Below are positions 23,375 to 32,410 of a stretch of 32,792 bases of DNA, in pieces (the stretch's first letter is position 1; the number at the start of each line of letters is the position of its first letter). The notes beneath the pieces were generated by a model. The model did no database searches. It saw only the letters and a list, made by a program, of their open reading frames with translations, and was not told the origin of the DNA. The translations under genes were made by a program, and so were the position numbers. This stretch comes from an uncultured Bacteroides sp. (GTDB taxonomy: Bacteria; Bacteroidota; Bacteroidia; Bacteroidales; Bacteroidaceae): assembly GCA_949300425.1 (NCBI GenBank), contig CASGED010000139.1, positions 1-32,792 of the forward strand, read 5' to 3'.

Positions 23375-25495
23375 CTAACGCAGTTGTAGTCCGATAGTCT
23401 GTCCTTTTACCAATCGGCTTCCGGGCGTAATGGATTGTCTGCGAACCTTGCCCACTCCACTGAGCCGTACTTTTAATCCCTTGCTTTCCAGTAAGTAAAC
23501 AGCATCTTTGGCTCCCATGCCTATTACGCTGGGAACAAGATTGGCTGTAAATTCTTGCTTTTGTAGGACTATGGCATCGGGTGTGTGGTCGGCCTGCCCC
23601 CAAACATCTTTGCCCTTTGGACTGTTAAAATCCTGTCGGGTAGGTATGTTCAATTCATCTAACACAAAGAGTGTTTCGTTCAAATTACCGGTCTTAACAG
23701 AGGGAATGACGTTGGATGTGCTATCTATCGCATTGGCCAAATCCAACCGCAGGTCTTTCGCATAAACTCGCTCAGCGATTTTACCGAATACACTACCGGC
23801 CATGCCGCCTCCTGAAGGAATGCCACGATCTATCTGTATGGACACGATGCAGCTGTACTTGGGGGCTTCCGAAGGGAAATAGCCACAGAAGCTGACTAAA
23901 TGATTGCGTTTCCCTGTTTTGTAACCTCCCACTTGCGCCACTTGTGCTGTTCCGGTTTTACCGGAAACGTTGAACTGCTTGCTACCTGCGGGCTTAGCTA
24001 AGCCATGACTTACCACCCGTTGAAGAATAGTTCGCATCTCTTCCAAAGTTTTCTCCGAACAAATCTTGGGGTTGATGATTTCTACGGGGAACTCTTCTAC
24101 TGTTTTGTCATCTTTAACCGCTTTGGTCACAAAACGCGGCTTCACCATTGTACCGTTGTTGGCGATGGCATTGTAGAATGTCAGCACATTAATGGGGGGC
24201 AGTTGCACCTCGTACCCGATGCTCATCCAAGGCAGGCTGGTCTTCCAAAAAGTGGGGTCATCGGCATTCTTTATGTAAGGCTTTCCTTCACCCGGTATTT
24301 GTAGATGCAACGGCTGGTCGAGGCTCATGCGTTTTAGCCCGTCTATAAATTTTTGTGGGTCATCCTTATAGTTTTGGTCAATGAGGTAGGATACACCGAT
24401 ATTGGACGAGACTTCCACGATTCGGGTGACATCTATCACTCCATAACCGCCACGATGCCAATTGTGGTCGCGCATCAGGCTACCGTGCATCTTCATCACG
24501 CCATTTCCTGTATCTACGGTCGTGTGAGGCGTAATCTTTCCGTCTTCTAAGGCGACCATGATGGAGGCGGTCTTGAACGTTGAGCCAGGTTCCATCAAAG
24601 CATTGATGGCAAGGTTTTGCCGTTCGCGATAGTTTCCGTCCGCGCAACGTGACAGATTGACTATCGCTTTTACGTCTCCCGTCTGCACATCCATCAATAC
24701 CGCCACGCCCCATACAGCCTCTATTTCTTTCAGTTTATCCATTAAGGCTTTCTCACAGATATCCTGCATGTCTACGTCAATGGTTGTAATGATATCGCAT
24801 CCGTCTACCGCCGGCTTGTCTACAATGTTCAGATACTTGTTCATTACTTTTTGGCGATGCGTGATGCCTTCTTTCCCTTTCAACAAGGTATCAAAAGCCA
24901 ATTCGATACCATTCTTTGCTCCTTGGGCAGCGTCCGCATATACATCCCCCAGCGTACGTTCTGCCAACGAGCCAAAGGGCTTCTTACGCTGGTTATAAGC
25001 CAATTCGTGAAAGCCTCCCCGGTATTTATTCAGACAAAACACCGGCAACTGCTTCACTTCCTTGTATTGAATGTACGAAATTCGCTTGGGATAGAGCAGA
25101 TAATTCCTGCTTCCCCGTTTGCGTCCTTCCAACAACCGTGCCCTGAACCACGCAGCACTGCGGTCCGGCAATATCCGGTGCAATCCCTTGCAAATCTCCG
25201 TCAGGTGGTTCATCAGCATCGTGTCTTTCCGGTAACCTCCCGCCTTGAAGTCCATATAGATGCGGTATTCCGGCAGCGAGCTTGCCATCAGTTTTCCGTC
25301 TGCCGAAAGTATGTTACCCCGGTTGGGCTTCACCGGTACACCCTCACGTACAAAGCGGTCGGCTACATCTTTCCAATATTGCTGCTCGGCAAACATGATG
25401 ACACCTGCTTTCACCACGATAGCAATGCCTACCAATGACAACAATAACACTACAAAGAAGTAGCGGGTCATTATATTTTTCTTGTTTACTGCCAT
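23375..25495 (-). CDS. ftsI: Septal penicillin-binding protein (FtsI/PBP3 type) with PASTA domain
   Basis: 706 residues, class B transpeptidase. One membrane helix (about 11-33), a dimerisation/pedestal domain to about 240, then the transpeptidase with Ser305 in STFK, Ser363-Ser-Asn365, and Lys513-Thr-Gly. The C-terminal 55-60 residues (VPSVIGMGAKDAVYLLESKG and on) form one PASTA domain, a module found on Bacteroidetes and Gram-positive division PBPs but not on E. coli FtsI. It crosslinks septal peptidoglycan with FtsW and is a beta-lactam target. Confidence 0.96.
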   Translation of the reverse strand: MAVNKKNIMTRYFFVVLLLSLVGIAIVVKAGVIMFAEQQYWKDVADRFVREGVPVKPNRGNILSADGKLMASSLPEYRIYMDFKAGGYRKDTMLMNHLTEICKGLHRILPDRSAAWFRARLLEGRKRGSRNYLLYPKRISYIQYKEVKQLPVFCLNKYRGGFHELAYNQRKKPFGSLAERTLGDVYADAAQGAKNGIELAFDTLLKGKEGITHRQKVMNKYLNIVDKPAVDGCDIITTIDVDMQDICEKALMDKLKEIEAVWGVAVLMDVQTGDVKAIVNLSRCADGNYRERQNLAINALMEPGSTFKTASIMVALEDGKITPHTTVDTGNGVMKMHGSLMRDHNWHRGGYGVIDVTRIVEVSSNIGVSYLIDQNYKDDPQKFIDGLKRMSLDQPLHLQIPGEGKPYIKNADDPTFWKTSLPWMSIGYEVQLPPINVLTFYNAIANNGTMVKPRFVTKAVKDDKTVEEFPVEIINPKICSEKTLEEMRTILQRVVSHGLAKPAGSKQFNVSGKTGTAQVAQVGGYKTGKRNHLVSFCGYFPSEAPKYSCIVSIQIDRGIPSGGGMAGSVFGKIAERVYAKDLRLDLANAIDSTSNVIPSVKTGNLNETLFVLDELNIPTRQDFNSPKGKDVWGQADHTPDAIVLQKQEFTANLVPSVIGMGAKDAVYLLESKGLKVRLSGVGKVRRQSITPGSRLVKGQTIGLQLR

Positions 25496-25530
25496 CTGTT
25501 CATTTTCCGTTTACATTTATCAGCGCATTC

Positions 25531-25875
25531 TTATTTTATCACATACGGAGGCTTCGTGGCTGTTTGCAGTTCGCTTTCGCCAACCGAGATATACTCCTCC
25601 ACGCGCGACTGGCGACTGCGTTCCATCCATTCCGAACTTCGCGTCAGCGCATCATACCGGATATCCGTCAGTTCCTTTTTCAAGCGGTCCATCTCTATCA
25701 GTTGCCGCTGGCACGCATAACGGTTATGAATATAGAAAATAATCATTGCCATAACCAGCACCAACAGCTTCGTCTGTCGACGAAAGAAGTCCGTGGCCAG
25801 GATGTCTCCACCCACGATTCCCTTCCACGAAGTCCGTTTCCTCGTTTTCCCGTCGTTTCCCAGCTTATTTTCCAT
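25531..25875 (-). CDS. FtsL-like division protein
   Basis: 114 residues: a basic N-terminus, one membrane helix (about 36-50, LLVLVMAMIIFYI) and a following heptad-like helix (RQLIEMDRLKKELTDIRYDALTRSSEW) that should form a coiled coil outside the membrane. No strong motif exists for this family; size, topology and position between rsmH and ftsI identify it as FtsL-like, the partner of FtsQ in activating FtsW/FtsI. It overlaps the end of rsmH by 11 bases, so translation is probably coupled. Confidence 0.85.
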   Translation of the reverse strand: MENKLGNDGKTRKRTSWKGIVGGDILATDFFRRQTKLLVLVMAMIIFYIHNRYACQRQLIEMDRLKKELTDIRYDALTRSSEWMERSRQSRVEEYISVGESELQTATKPPYVIK

Positions 25876-26803
25876 CCTCTGCGCCTCCTTCCACTTTTTC
25901 CGCTATTCTCAGTTTGGCGCTGCGCGAGCGCGGGTTTCGCTCCACCTCTCCATCATCGGGCACGATGACCTTGCCGTTCACCGCTTTAAGCGGCGCATGC
26001 AGCCGTCCGTAGAAATCCCGTTCCTCCTTTCCGGCCACGTTTCCCGTTTTCACTATATTCTTCACCATGCGGTCCTCCAGCGAGTGGTACGTAATGACCA
26101 CCAGCCTTCCGCCCGGCTTCAATGCCCGTATGGCGGCTTGCAACATTTCTTTCAGTGCGTCCATTTCCTGGTTCACCTCTATGCGCAAAGCCTGGAACAC
26201 CCTGGCCAATTCCTTTTTTTCCCGTCCACGACTTAAGAGCGGTTCTACGACGTTTGCCAGTTGTCCTGTCGTCATTATTCTCTCCGTGCTCCGGGCCTTG
26301 ACCAGCGCGGCCGCCAACCTGCGGCTGTTCTTCAGTTCCCCATAAAGGTAAAAGATGTCGGCCAACCGCCCCTCATCATAATCGTTCACCACGTCCGCGG
26401 CAGTCTTTCCGTTCCGTTTATTCATGCGCATGTCCAATGCCCCGTCCAGCCGGAAGGAGAAGCCCCGCTCTCCCTCGTCCAAATGATGGGACGACACGCC
26501 CAAATCCGCCAAGACACCGTCCACCCGCTCCGCGCCGTAATAGCGCAGGAAGTTGCGCAGGTATCGGAAGTTACTCCTGACGAAAGTAAAACGGGGGTCA
26601 CTGACAATGTTTCGTTCCGCGTCCCCATCTTGGTCAAAGCCAAGCAGGCGCCCGCGTTCTCCCAGTCGGGAGAGTATCTCCCGCGAGTGTCCTCCGCCTC
26701 CGAAGGTGACATCTACGTAGGTGCCATCCGGGTGAATATTCAAACCGTCCACACTGGGAGTCAACAAGACCGGGATGTGATATGTGGTTCCTTCTGCGCT
26801 CAT
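25865..26803 (-). CDS. rsmH: 16S rRNA (cytosine-1402 N4)-methyltransferase RsmH
   Basis: 312 residues, normal length. SAM-binding motif VTFGGGGHSREILSRLG near 30-46, GFDQDGDAERN at about 55-65, LADLGVSSHHLD, and the C-terminal RLVVITYHSLEDRMVKN. The enzyme methylates C1402 in the ribosomal P site and is the customary first or second gene of the dcw cluster. Here it is first: no mraZ lies upstream. A candidate promoter precedes it. Confidence 0.97.
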   Translation of the reverse strand: MSAEGTTYHIPVLLTPSVDGLNIHPDGTYVDVTFGGGGHSREILSRLGERGRLLGFDQDGDAERNIVSDPRFTFVRSNFRYLRNFLRYYGAERVDGVLADLGVSSHHLDEGERGFSFRLDGALDMRMNKRNGKTAADVVNDYDEGRLADIFYLYGELKNSRRLAAALVKARSTERIMTTGQLANVVEPLLSRGREKKELARVFQALRIEVNQEMDALKEMLQAAIRALKPGGRLVVITYHSLEDRMVKNIVKTGNVAGKEERDFYGRLHAPLKAVNGKVIVPDDGEVERNPRSRSAKLRIAEKVEGGAEDGK

Positions 26804-26828
26804 GTTTACCTCTTTATGAAATCGAGCG

Positions 26829-26836
26829 TAAAAGTA
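26829..26836 (-). promoter_or_regulatory. Candidate -7 box of the dcw operon
   Basis: TACTTTTA on the minus strand matches TAnnTTTG at all but the last position, 26 bases before the rsmH ATG. A CTTG lies about 22 bases upstream as a poor -33 box. It is the only promoter-like site I see before the long run. Confidence 0.35.
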
Positions 26837-26967
26837 CGCATTTCTTTTCGATAACCTGCAAGGATTCCAAGAAAAATCGCGAACAAGTTTTCAACAGTCT
26901 TAATGCGCTTGTTTGCAGGACGTTCTGAGAACTTGTGAAAACAACACTTTAAGTGGCATTTCTCTTT

Positions 26968-27864
26968 TTACCCCTCTTTGCCTATCGGATGTTGCTTTCG
27001 CGCTTCTTCCCGGTAGGCCCGGGGAGATACGCCCAAATGCTGACGGACATACTTGCCGAAAAAAGAAAGAGTAGGAAAATCCAATTCAATGGCTATTTCC
27101 TTGATGCTTCTTGAAGTATGTGTCAGCAGATATTCAATGTCTTTCACCATGTAGAGATCAATGATGTGGGAAGGGGTTTGCCTCACAACATTCTTGCATA
27201 CGGCGGCCAAGTATTTAGGAGTGACATGCAGGCGATCGGCATAATAATCCACTCGCCGGTTTTTGGGATACATGGAGATAAGCAGGTCGATGAAGTTCTT
27301 GAAAAGGTGCTCTCCCGAAGTGAAAGGGCGCGGGGTGGTTTGTATCAGCCTGTCCATGGCGCTGCGCATGTCATAGAAGAAGGCGGTTATGAGGCCGTCA
27401 ATAATTTCCCTGCGATACTTAGAGGGCTGTACGGCTTTACGGCACAACATATTATAATAGCGGCAAAACTCGTTGACCTCATCAGGAGTAAGCGACATAA
27501 AGGGATGTTTTTCGAAAAAAAGCCGAACGTTCCAATTGTTATTGGTCATCATCACAATGCGCTGGATGTAGTCTGCCGTAATGCCGATACAATGGCATTG
27601 GAAGTCAGCGCTTATCAGTGCGTCGTTCAATATGGCGTCCGGTGTGCAGACAAACATGTCACCCGGCTCGGCCACATAGGGATTACCGTCAATATAAACC
27701 GACGCTTTTCCTTGCGTACACAGCACGATGGCGAAAAAATCCGTCCGGATTGTCCGGTTTAGTTTGATGTCACTAAAGTCATCCCACAGGGCCAGATTGC
27801 CATCATTATACGTGGCCACGTTCACTATCTCGGGGGCATTCAGGTTCTTTTTCTCGCCAATCAT
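26968..27864 (-). CDS. AraC-family transcriptional regulator
   Basis: 298 residues. The N-terminal half (about 30-120) has a cupin-type sensor pattern (GKASVYIDGNPYVAEPGDMFVCTPD). The C-terminal 100 residues are the double helix-turn-helix: YYADRLHVTPKYLAAVCKNV (first), then SIKEIAIELDFPTLSFFGKY and QHLGVSPRAYREEARKQ (second, the family signature). It should bind DNA as a ligand-responsive activator or repressor; ligand and targets are unknown. A 13-base palindrome lies 68 bases upstream. Confidence 0.9.
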   Translation of the reverse strand: MIGEKKNLNAPEIVNVATYNDGNLALWDDFSDIKLNRTIRTDFFAIVLCTQGKASVYIDGNPYVAEPGDMFVCTPDAILNDALISADFQCHCIGITADYIQRIVMMTNNNWNVRLFFEKHPFMSLTPDEVNEFCRYYNMLCRKAVQPSKYRREIIDGLITAFFYDMRSAMDRLIQTTPRPFTSGEHLFKNFIDLLISMYPKNRRVDYYADRLHVTPKYLAAVCKNVVRQTPSHIIDLYMVKDIEYLLTHTSRSIKEIAIELDFPTLSFFGKYVRQHLGVSPRAYREEARKQHPIGKEG

Positions 27865-27931
27865 GTTCTTTACGTTTTAAGTTGAGGCTGCAAATTAAGC
27901 CTTTTTTTCTTAGAAAAGCATACTCTACGGG

Positions 27932-27944
27932 ACACTAATAGTGT
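27932..27944. promoter_or_regulatory. Palindrome upstream of the AraC-type gene
   Basis: ACACTA-A-TAGTGT is a perfect odd palindrome, extended by imperfect GG/CC flanks (27929-27947). Its place about 68 bases before the start codon suits an operator. Confidence 0.35.
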
Positions 27945-28132
27945 TCCATTCCTCTTCTCCACCGGGCAAAATATGAATGAGGTCGATAAAACAGGAACAG
28001 GCAAACGTCATACCTGAAAGAGCCTGAATACAGAAAGCGATTGACATGTTGCGCAAAGTCCCGTCAACAATCATAAAGATTCACGGGCAACAGAGCATCC
28101 CCGGTCCAAAACATTCTCTGACAAGGGCAAGG

Positions 28133-28171
28133 GAATGTTAGAAACATAGGGGGCGAATGTTTCTAACATTC
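28133..28171. repeat. Perfect 15-base inverted repeat built from nested palindromes
   Basis: GAATGTTAGAAACAT (28133-28147) and ATGTTTCTAACATTC (28157-28171) are exact reverse complements around a 9-base loop. Each arm is itself a dyad of the form AATGTT-N3-AACATT. Flanking AAGGG and CCCTT could extend the stem with a bulge. No T-run follows, so it is not an obvious terminator. Confidence 0.7.
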
Positions 28172-28351
28172 GGCCCTTAACTTAGAAACCTTCAGCCTTC
28201 GTGTTAGTAGCATTCTGACCGGATGCAAATCCGAGACTTCATACTTGTAGTTCATTTTAACCAAGACAAATCAGAAAATATCTCACAACCATTTATCCAT
28301 TGAACAATTAGGCATCTGCCGTATGATGCCTGCCAATACAAGAAAAACAAG

Positions 28352-28396
28352 AGAGGCGTATCCAAGGAGTATTGATACCCCCCCGGATACGCCTCT
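28352..28396 (-). terminator. Terminator of the tricorn-like peptidase gene
   Basis: AGAGGCGTATCC (28352-28363) pairs perfectly with GGATACGCCTCT (28385-28396). Leftward transcripts leave it into a T-rich tract (complement of 28339-28351), about 40 bases after the peptidase stop codon. Confidence 0.85.
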
Positions 28397-28436
28397 TAAT
28401 CATAATATAGCAGCTAAGGGAATCGTCAGAATCCCC

Positions 28437-31400
28437 TTATTCTTCCACTCCCAAGTCCTTCAATGTGCGCGGAGCAGGTACGCCCGGCAAAGGTTTGCGG
28501 TCTTTCAATTGTTGAAGAGCCACTTCGATGGCTTTCTCCAGCTGTTGGTCTACGCCAGCTTGCTCCTGAATGGGATCATTGTCTATCAGGATGTCCGGGT
28601 CTACACCGTGGTTCTCCACAATCCAACGGCCGGTCTTAGCGTCATAGTTGGTGAAGAAAGGCACGCGGATATCCGTTCCATCCATGTAGGGCAGAGAACC
28701 ACTGATACCCACAATACCACCCCAGGTGCGTGTTCCGATAACCGTTCCAAGGTTATTTGCCTTGAAACTCCAGGGGAAGAGGTCGCCGTCCGAAGCCGAA
28801 TACTTGTTGATGAGCAATATCTTCGGTCCGTATTGGGTGGCATCCGGGATAGTCCCCACCTGGGTCGACACGCGCGACATGGTCATGCGATAAGGCTTGC
28901 GCAAAAGGCGTTCGATAATCATCGGGGAAACATTGCCCCCGCCATTGGCACGGTCATCAATGATTAACGCTTCCTTGTCCAATTGGGGATAGAAGTAACG
29001 GGCGAACTCGTTGAGGCCTTCCGGACCCATGTCGGGGATGTAGATATAACCGACACGTCCGTTGGTGGCTTCTTCCACTCGGCGGATGTTGTTTTGCACC
29101 CAATTATAATGGTAAAGCGGATATTCGTTGTCCGTAGGTTCTACAACCACCTTGCGGGCGCCTTCGGCAGAGGCTTTCGTGTTCACGCTCAGTTCGGTCA
29201 GCACCCCGGCCTTGCCGATAAGCAATTGGTAGATATTATCCACCGTAGCCGTAGATACGCCATCAATGGCCGTGATGTAATCGCCTTCTTTCACGTTCAT
29301 ACCCGGCTCGGTAAGCGGAGAACGAAGTTTCTCGCTATAAGGTGCGCCGGGGATTATCTTGTCAATGCGGTAGAATCCGCTCTTGTCACGGCTCAACTCA
29401 GCGCCTAACAATCCCATCGGAACGCGTTCAGGCTTTGGATAATCGCCCGGATTAACGTAAGCGTGCCCGCAAGCCAATTCACTAATCATCTCGCCGATGA
29501 CATAATTCAGGTCGAGACGGGTCTTGACGTACGGAAGTAATACGGCATATTTCTCCTTGACGGCTTTCCAATCTACCCCGTGCATATTCTCTACATAGAA
29601 ACCGTCGCGATAGGCACGCCAAGCCTCATCGAATATCTGCGCCCACTCTTGCTCATAGTCGACAGGGGCTACCATGTCTGAGAGGTCTACGGCTTTCTCT
29701 AATGAGGCTTTGCCCGTGCCCAATGTACCGATGTAGAAGCTGTTTCCTTTCCAATACATCACTTTGTCCGTGCCCATAGCAGCCAGCATCATGGCACCTT
29801 CGGCCACGGTATGGTCTTCTTGCGCTTCCAGGTCGTAGGCGTGGGTAGAGCCATTGTTGTAATACCATACGCATTTCCCGTTGCTGAACAGGTTGTAATA
29901 GTTTCCTGCGGAGAGCGGAAGCTTTACAATACGGGCCAGGATGCCTTCAGGGTCAATCTTTACGGTCTTCTGTTCTTCCTTCTGAGAGGTTTCGGCTTTC
30001 TTGTCTGCTTTGCTCTCGTCTTTGCCAAGCTTTGTGGCGGTCACCGCTTCGTCTTGTGGCAGGAAAGGCGAAGGCGTGTCCGCCTGCAACATAGCCAGGT
30101 AAATGCCGCCCATACGGGTATAGACATGATTCCACTCTAAGCGTCCGTAGATAGGGTTGAAGTCGCGGTCGGACTCAAACACCAGATACTTGCCGTCCGT
30201 ACTGAAAGCAGGCGAAGAAGAGTTATACCACTTTTCGGTGATGGGATATTCCTTTCCCTCCGCCAAGTTGTAGACATAGACTACGGAGAATTGGTTGGAC
30301 GCCGGCTTGGTGTAGGTTATCCAACGGCTATCCGGCGAAAAAGCCACTTCGTAGAACTCACTCTCAGGATTTTGCATCACGGTTTTCTTAGTCTTTGTAG
30401 CCACGTCCACGGTCACGATGCGGTTCTTCCGGTCGGTGTAGAGCACGGTCTTGCTATCCGGACTCCATTGGATCTGGCGGATGTAGGTGTCGTTTCCGGT
30501 GGTCAGCTGGACGGGTTCTCCTCCCGCGGCGGGTTGCAGATAGATTTCCGTCTCGCCCGTACGGTCGGAAATGTAGGCGATGTATTGGCCATTAGGACTC
30601 CAGTCGGCGCCCCGCTCATTGGCGCCCGGCGTGCGGCTGACGTTTCTGGTTACGCCTTTTTCTACCGGCACATCGAACACTTCACCCCGGGCGGAAATGG
30701 CCAACCGTTTGCCGTCGGCCGAGAAGCCGGCTGAACGAATGTCATCCGCCACATGCTTCTGCACGGTGCGAGCATACACGTTTTCAGCGTTAAGCGTAAT
30801 GTGGATTTGCTCGGCACGGCGTGTTTTCGGGTCGAGTTTATAGAGATATCCGGCCTGTTCGTACACAATGATGTTTCCGTCCGTGCTGGGGAATTTCACG
30901 TCATAGTCCGTGTAGTTCGTCACCTTTTCGGTGGCCTTTGTACGGGTGTTGTAGACGAAGATGTTCATCGTCTTGTCACGGTCGGAGATGAAGAAGATTT
31001 CTTCGCCTATCCACATGGGCATGATGTCCTGCGCCACGTTGTCCGTGATGTTTTCCACCTTTTTCTGAGCAGGGTCATAGAGCCAGATGTCATCGGCCAT
31101 GCCGCCCTTATAGTATTTCCAGGTACGGAATTCGCGGAATACACGGTTGTAGGCCAATCGTTTGCCATCCGGCGAATAGCTACAAAAGCCTCCTTCGGGC
31201 AAGGGCAGAGCTTCGGGCATGCCGCCTTGAGGCGAAACCGTCCAAAGTTTACCTTGGAAGCCGTCACTGATGCGGTTCCGGTAAACCACCCGTCCGTCTT
31301 TTGTCCATGTCAGCACCACATTATTGGGGCCCATGCGGTCGCCCACATCGTCACGCTCATTGGTCGAGGTGTAAGTCAAGCGTTGAGGCTCGCCACCTTC

Positions 31401-31688
31401 CGAGGACATGAGATATACCTCACGGTTTCCGTCATACTCGCCCGTAAAAGCGATGGATTTTCCGTCCGGCGAGAAGCGCGGAAAGATTTCATAGCCGATG
31501 TGTGAGGTCAGCCGTTGCGCCTCGCCTCCCGCCAGGGGAACTTTGTAAAGATCGCCGGCATAGGAAAAGACCACTTCCGTTCCGTTTGTTGCCGGGAAAC
31601 GAAGCAAGCGGGCTTCGCCGGCATTTGCTCCCGCCAGTCCACCCAGGGCCAACAGGGAGATAAGCAATTGTTTCTTCATTGGATTCAT
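28437..31688 (-). CDS. Tricorn-like S41-family peptidase with beta-propeller and PDZ domain
   Basis: 1083 residues. A signal peptide (cleavage near ANA-GEA, residue 23) sends it out of the cytoplasm. Beta-propeller repeats of the TolB/WD40-like type follow to about 560 (IFPRFSPDGKSIAFTGEYDG, VAFSPDSRWITY and others), then a Lys/Glu-rich spacer, a helical part with ELACGHAYVNPGDYP (likely catalytic His), a PDZ domain (GMNVKEGDYITAIDGVST) and the S41 core with IIDDRANGGGN and YSASDGDLFPW (nucleophile probably Ser966). The order matches archaeal tricorn protease, which cuts short peptides made by the proteasome. The bacterial secreted forms probably degrade peptides in the periplasm; the natural substrate is unknown. 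A start three codons later (MKKQLLIS) is equally plausible. Confidence 0.92.
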   Translation of the reverse strand: MNPMKKQLLISLLALGGLAGANAGEARLLRFPATNGTEVVFSYAGDLYKVPLAGGEAQRLTSHIGYEIFPRFSPDGKSIAFTGEYDGNREVYLMSSEGGEPQRLTYTSTNERDDVGDRMGPNNVVLTWTKDGRVVYRNRISDGFQGKLWTVSPQGGMPEALPLPEGGFCSYSPDGKRLAYNRVFREFRTWKYYKGGMADDIWLYDPAQKKVENITDNVAQDIMPMWIGEEIFFISDRDKTMNIFVYNTRTKATEKVTNYTDYDVKFPSTDGNIIVYEQAGYLYKLDPKTRRAEQIHITLNAENVYARTVQKHVADDIRSAGFSADGKRLAISARGEVFDVPVEKGVTRNVSRTPGANERGADWSPNGQYIAYISDRTGETEIYLQPAAGGEPVQLTTGNDTYIRQIQWSPDSKTVLYTDRKNRIVTVDVATKTKKTVMQNPESEFYEVAFSPDSRWITYTKPASNQFSVVYVYNLAEGKEYPITEKWYNSSSPAFSTDGKYLVFESDRDFNPIYGRLEWNHVYTRMGGIYLAMLQADTPSPFLPQDEAVTATKLGKDESKADKKAETSQKEEQKTVKIDPEGILARIVKLPLSAGNYYNLFSNGKCVWYYNNGSTHAYDLEAQEDHTVAEGAMMLAAMGTDKVMYWKGNSFYIGTLGTGKASLEKAVDLSDMVAPVDYEQEWAQIFDEAWRAYRDGFYVENMHGVDWKAVKEKYAVLLPYVKTRLDLNYVIGEMISELACGHAYVNPGDYPKPERVPMGLLGAELSRDKSGFYRIDKIIPGAPYSEKLRSPLTEPGMNVKEGDYITAIDGVSTATVDNIYQLLIGKAGVLTELSVNTKASAEGARKVVVEPTDNEYPLYHYNWVQNNIRRVEEATNGRVGYIYIPDMGPEGLNEFARYFYPQLDKEALIIDDRANGGGNVSPMIIERLLRKPYRMTMSRVSTQVGTIPDATQYGPKILLINKYSASDGDLFPWSFKANNLGTVIGTRTWGGIVGISGSLPYMDGTDIRVPFFTNYDAKTGRWIVENHGVDPDILIDNDPIQEQAGVDQQLEKAIEVALQQLKDRKPLPGVPAPRTLKDLGVEE

Positions 31689-31811
31689 ATATGATAAAAT
31701 CTATCTTTAATTATCGGATGCGAATATAGCTATTTTTCATTGGATTATCATGTAGATGAAATGTTATCGCAAAAAAAGATGCATTCCTTCTCATTTTATA
31801 AATTATATTTT

Positions 31812-31819
31812 TACCTTTG
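31812..31819 (+). promoter_or_regulatory. -7 box of the outer-membrane barrel gene
   Basis: TACCTTTG is an exact TAnnTTTG match; the -33 position is only T/C-rich. The predicted transcript starts near 31826, giving a leader of almost 100 bases before ATG 31923. Confidence 0.5.
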
Positions 31820-31922
31820 TTCTTACCAAACGCCTATTAAATCACATGAAGCGTCGCATTTCAACGTGATTGATGGCGGAAACATAATTATCATAATATT
31901 CATTTTAAAAAACAAAAGCATT

Positions 31923-32384
31923 ATGAAGAAGTTTTTTGTGACATTGCTGGTTTGCCTCATGACATCAGCATCCCTGTGGGCACAGGATAGCAAATGGGGC
32001 GTTGGTTTGAACTTGGGTTATGGGACAGATCTTTCCCAAGCATTTTTAGGCGGACGTGTGTTGTATGACATTGACGACCGCTTTGATGTAGTAGGTAGTT
32101 TCAACCGTTATTTCAAGGATCATGGGTTGAAGTCTTGGGACATTAATGCAGATTTCCACTGGAATGTTTATCACCATGAATATTTCGAAGTATATCCATT
32201 GGTTGGTCTTAGCTTCTTGCATCAAAAATGGGGTGATTGGGATGATTCATTCTTTGGTGTAAACATCGGTGGCGGTATTATGTTCAACATCACTGACGCC
32301 TGGAAAATAGGAGCCGAACTGAAGGGGCAGATTATGAGCGATAGCCAGTTCGTTCCGCTTGTCACGGCCATGTATCGTTTCTAA
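31923..32384 (+). CDS. Small outer-membrane beta-barrel protein
   Basis: 153 residues from ATG 31923. Signal peptide MKKFFVTLLVCLMTSASLWA, then Gln-Asp. The mature part is made of alternating amphipathic strands (WGVGLNLGYGTD, FLGGRVLYDIDDRFDVVGSFNRYF, FEVYPLVGLSFLHQK, FFGVNIGGGIMFNITDAWKIGAELKGQ) and ends in Tyr-Arg-Phe, the aromatic end that outer-membrane barrels use for insertion. It resembles OmpX/OprF-like eight-strand barrels; the function is not known. The frame is open back to ATG 31740, but that start would place the signal peptide 61 residues inside and upstream of the predicted promoter, so it is rejected. Confidence 0.82.
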   Translation: MKKFFVTLLVCLMTSASLWAQDSKWGVGLNLGYGTDLSQAFLGGRVLYDIDDRFDVVGSFNRYFKDHGLKSWDINADFHWNVYHHEYFEVYPLVGLSFLHQKWGDWDDSFFGVNIGGGIMFNITDAWKIGAELKGQIMSDSQFVPLVTAMYRF

Positions 32385-32410
32385 ACAAGAAGAATACAAC
32401 TTAATATTAT

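Larger units (their letters stand above)
27865..28351. other. Long non-coding stretch with strong dyad symmetries
   Basis: No supportable gene. It contains the palindrome ACACTAATAGTGT (27932-27944), a small hairpin with CCCGT/ACGGG arms near 28055-28090, and an array of AACATT/AATGTT half-sites (28110-28171) including a perfect 15-base inverted repeat. Its right edge is the terminator of the large peptidase gene. It could hold a regulator binding region or a small RNA. Confidence 0.5.

Noticed and set aside
23340-23603. Minus-strand frame of 87 codons at the end of ftsI
   Set aside because: It overlaps the PASTA domain coding sequence in another frame and has no independent support.
30753-31505. 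Plus-strand open frame of 250 codons
   Set aside because: Antisense to the propeller part of the tricorn-like peptidase, with no recognisable domain.
31740-31922. 61-residue N-terminal extension of the barrel protein
   Set aside because: It would bury the signal peptide and would begin upstream of the predicted promoter.
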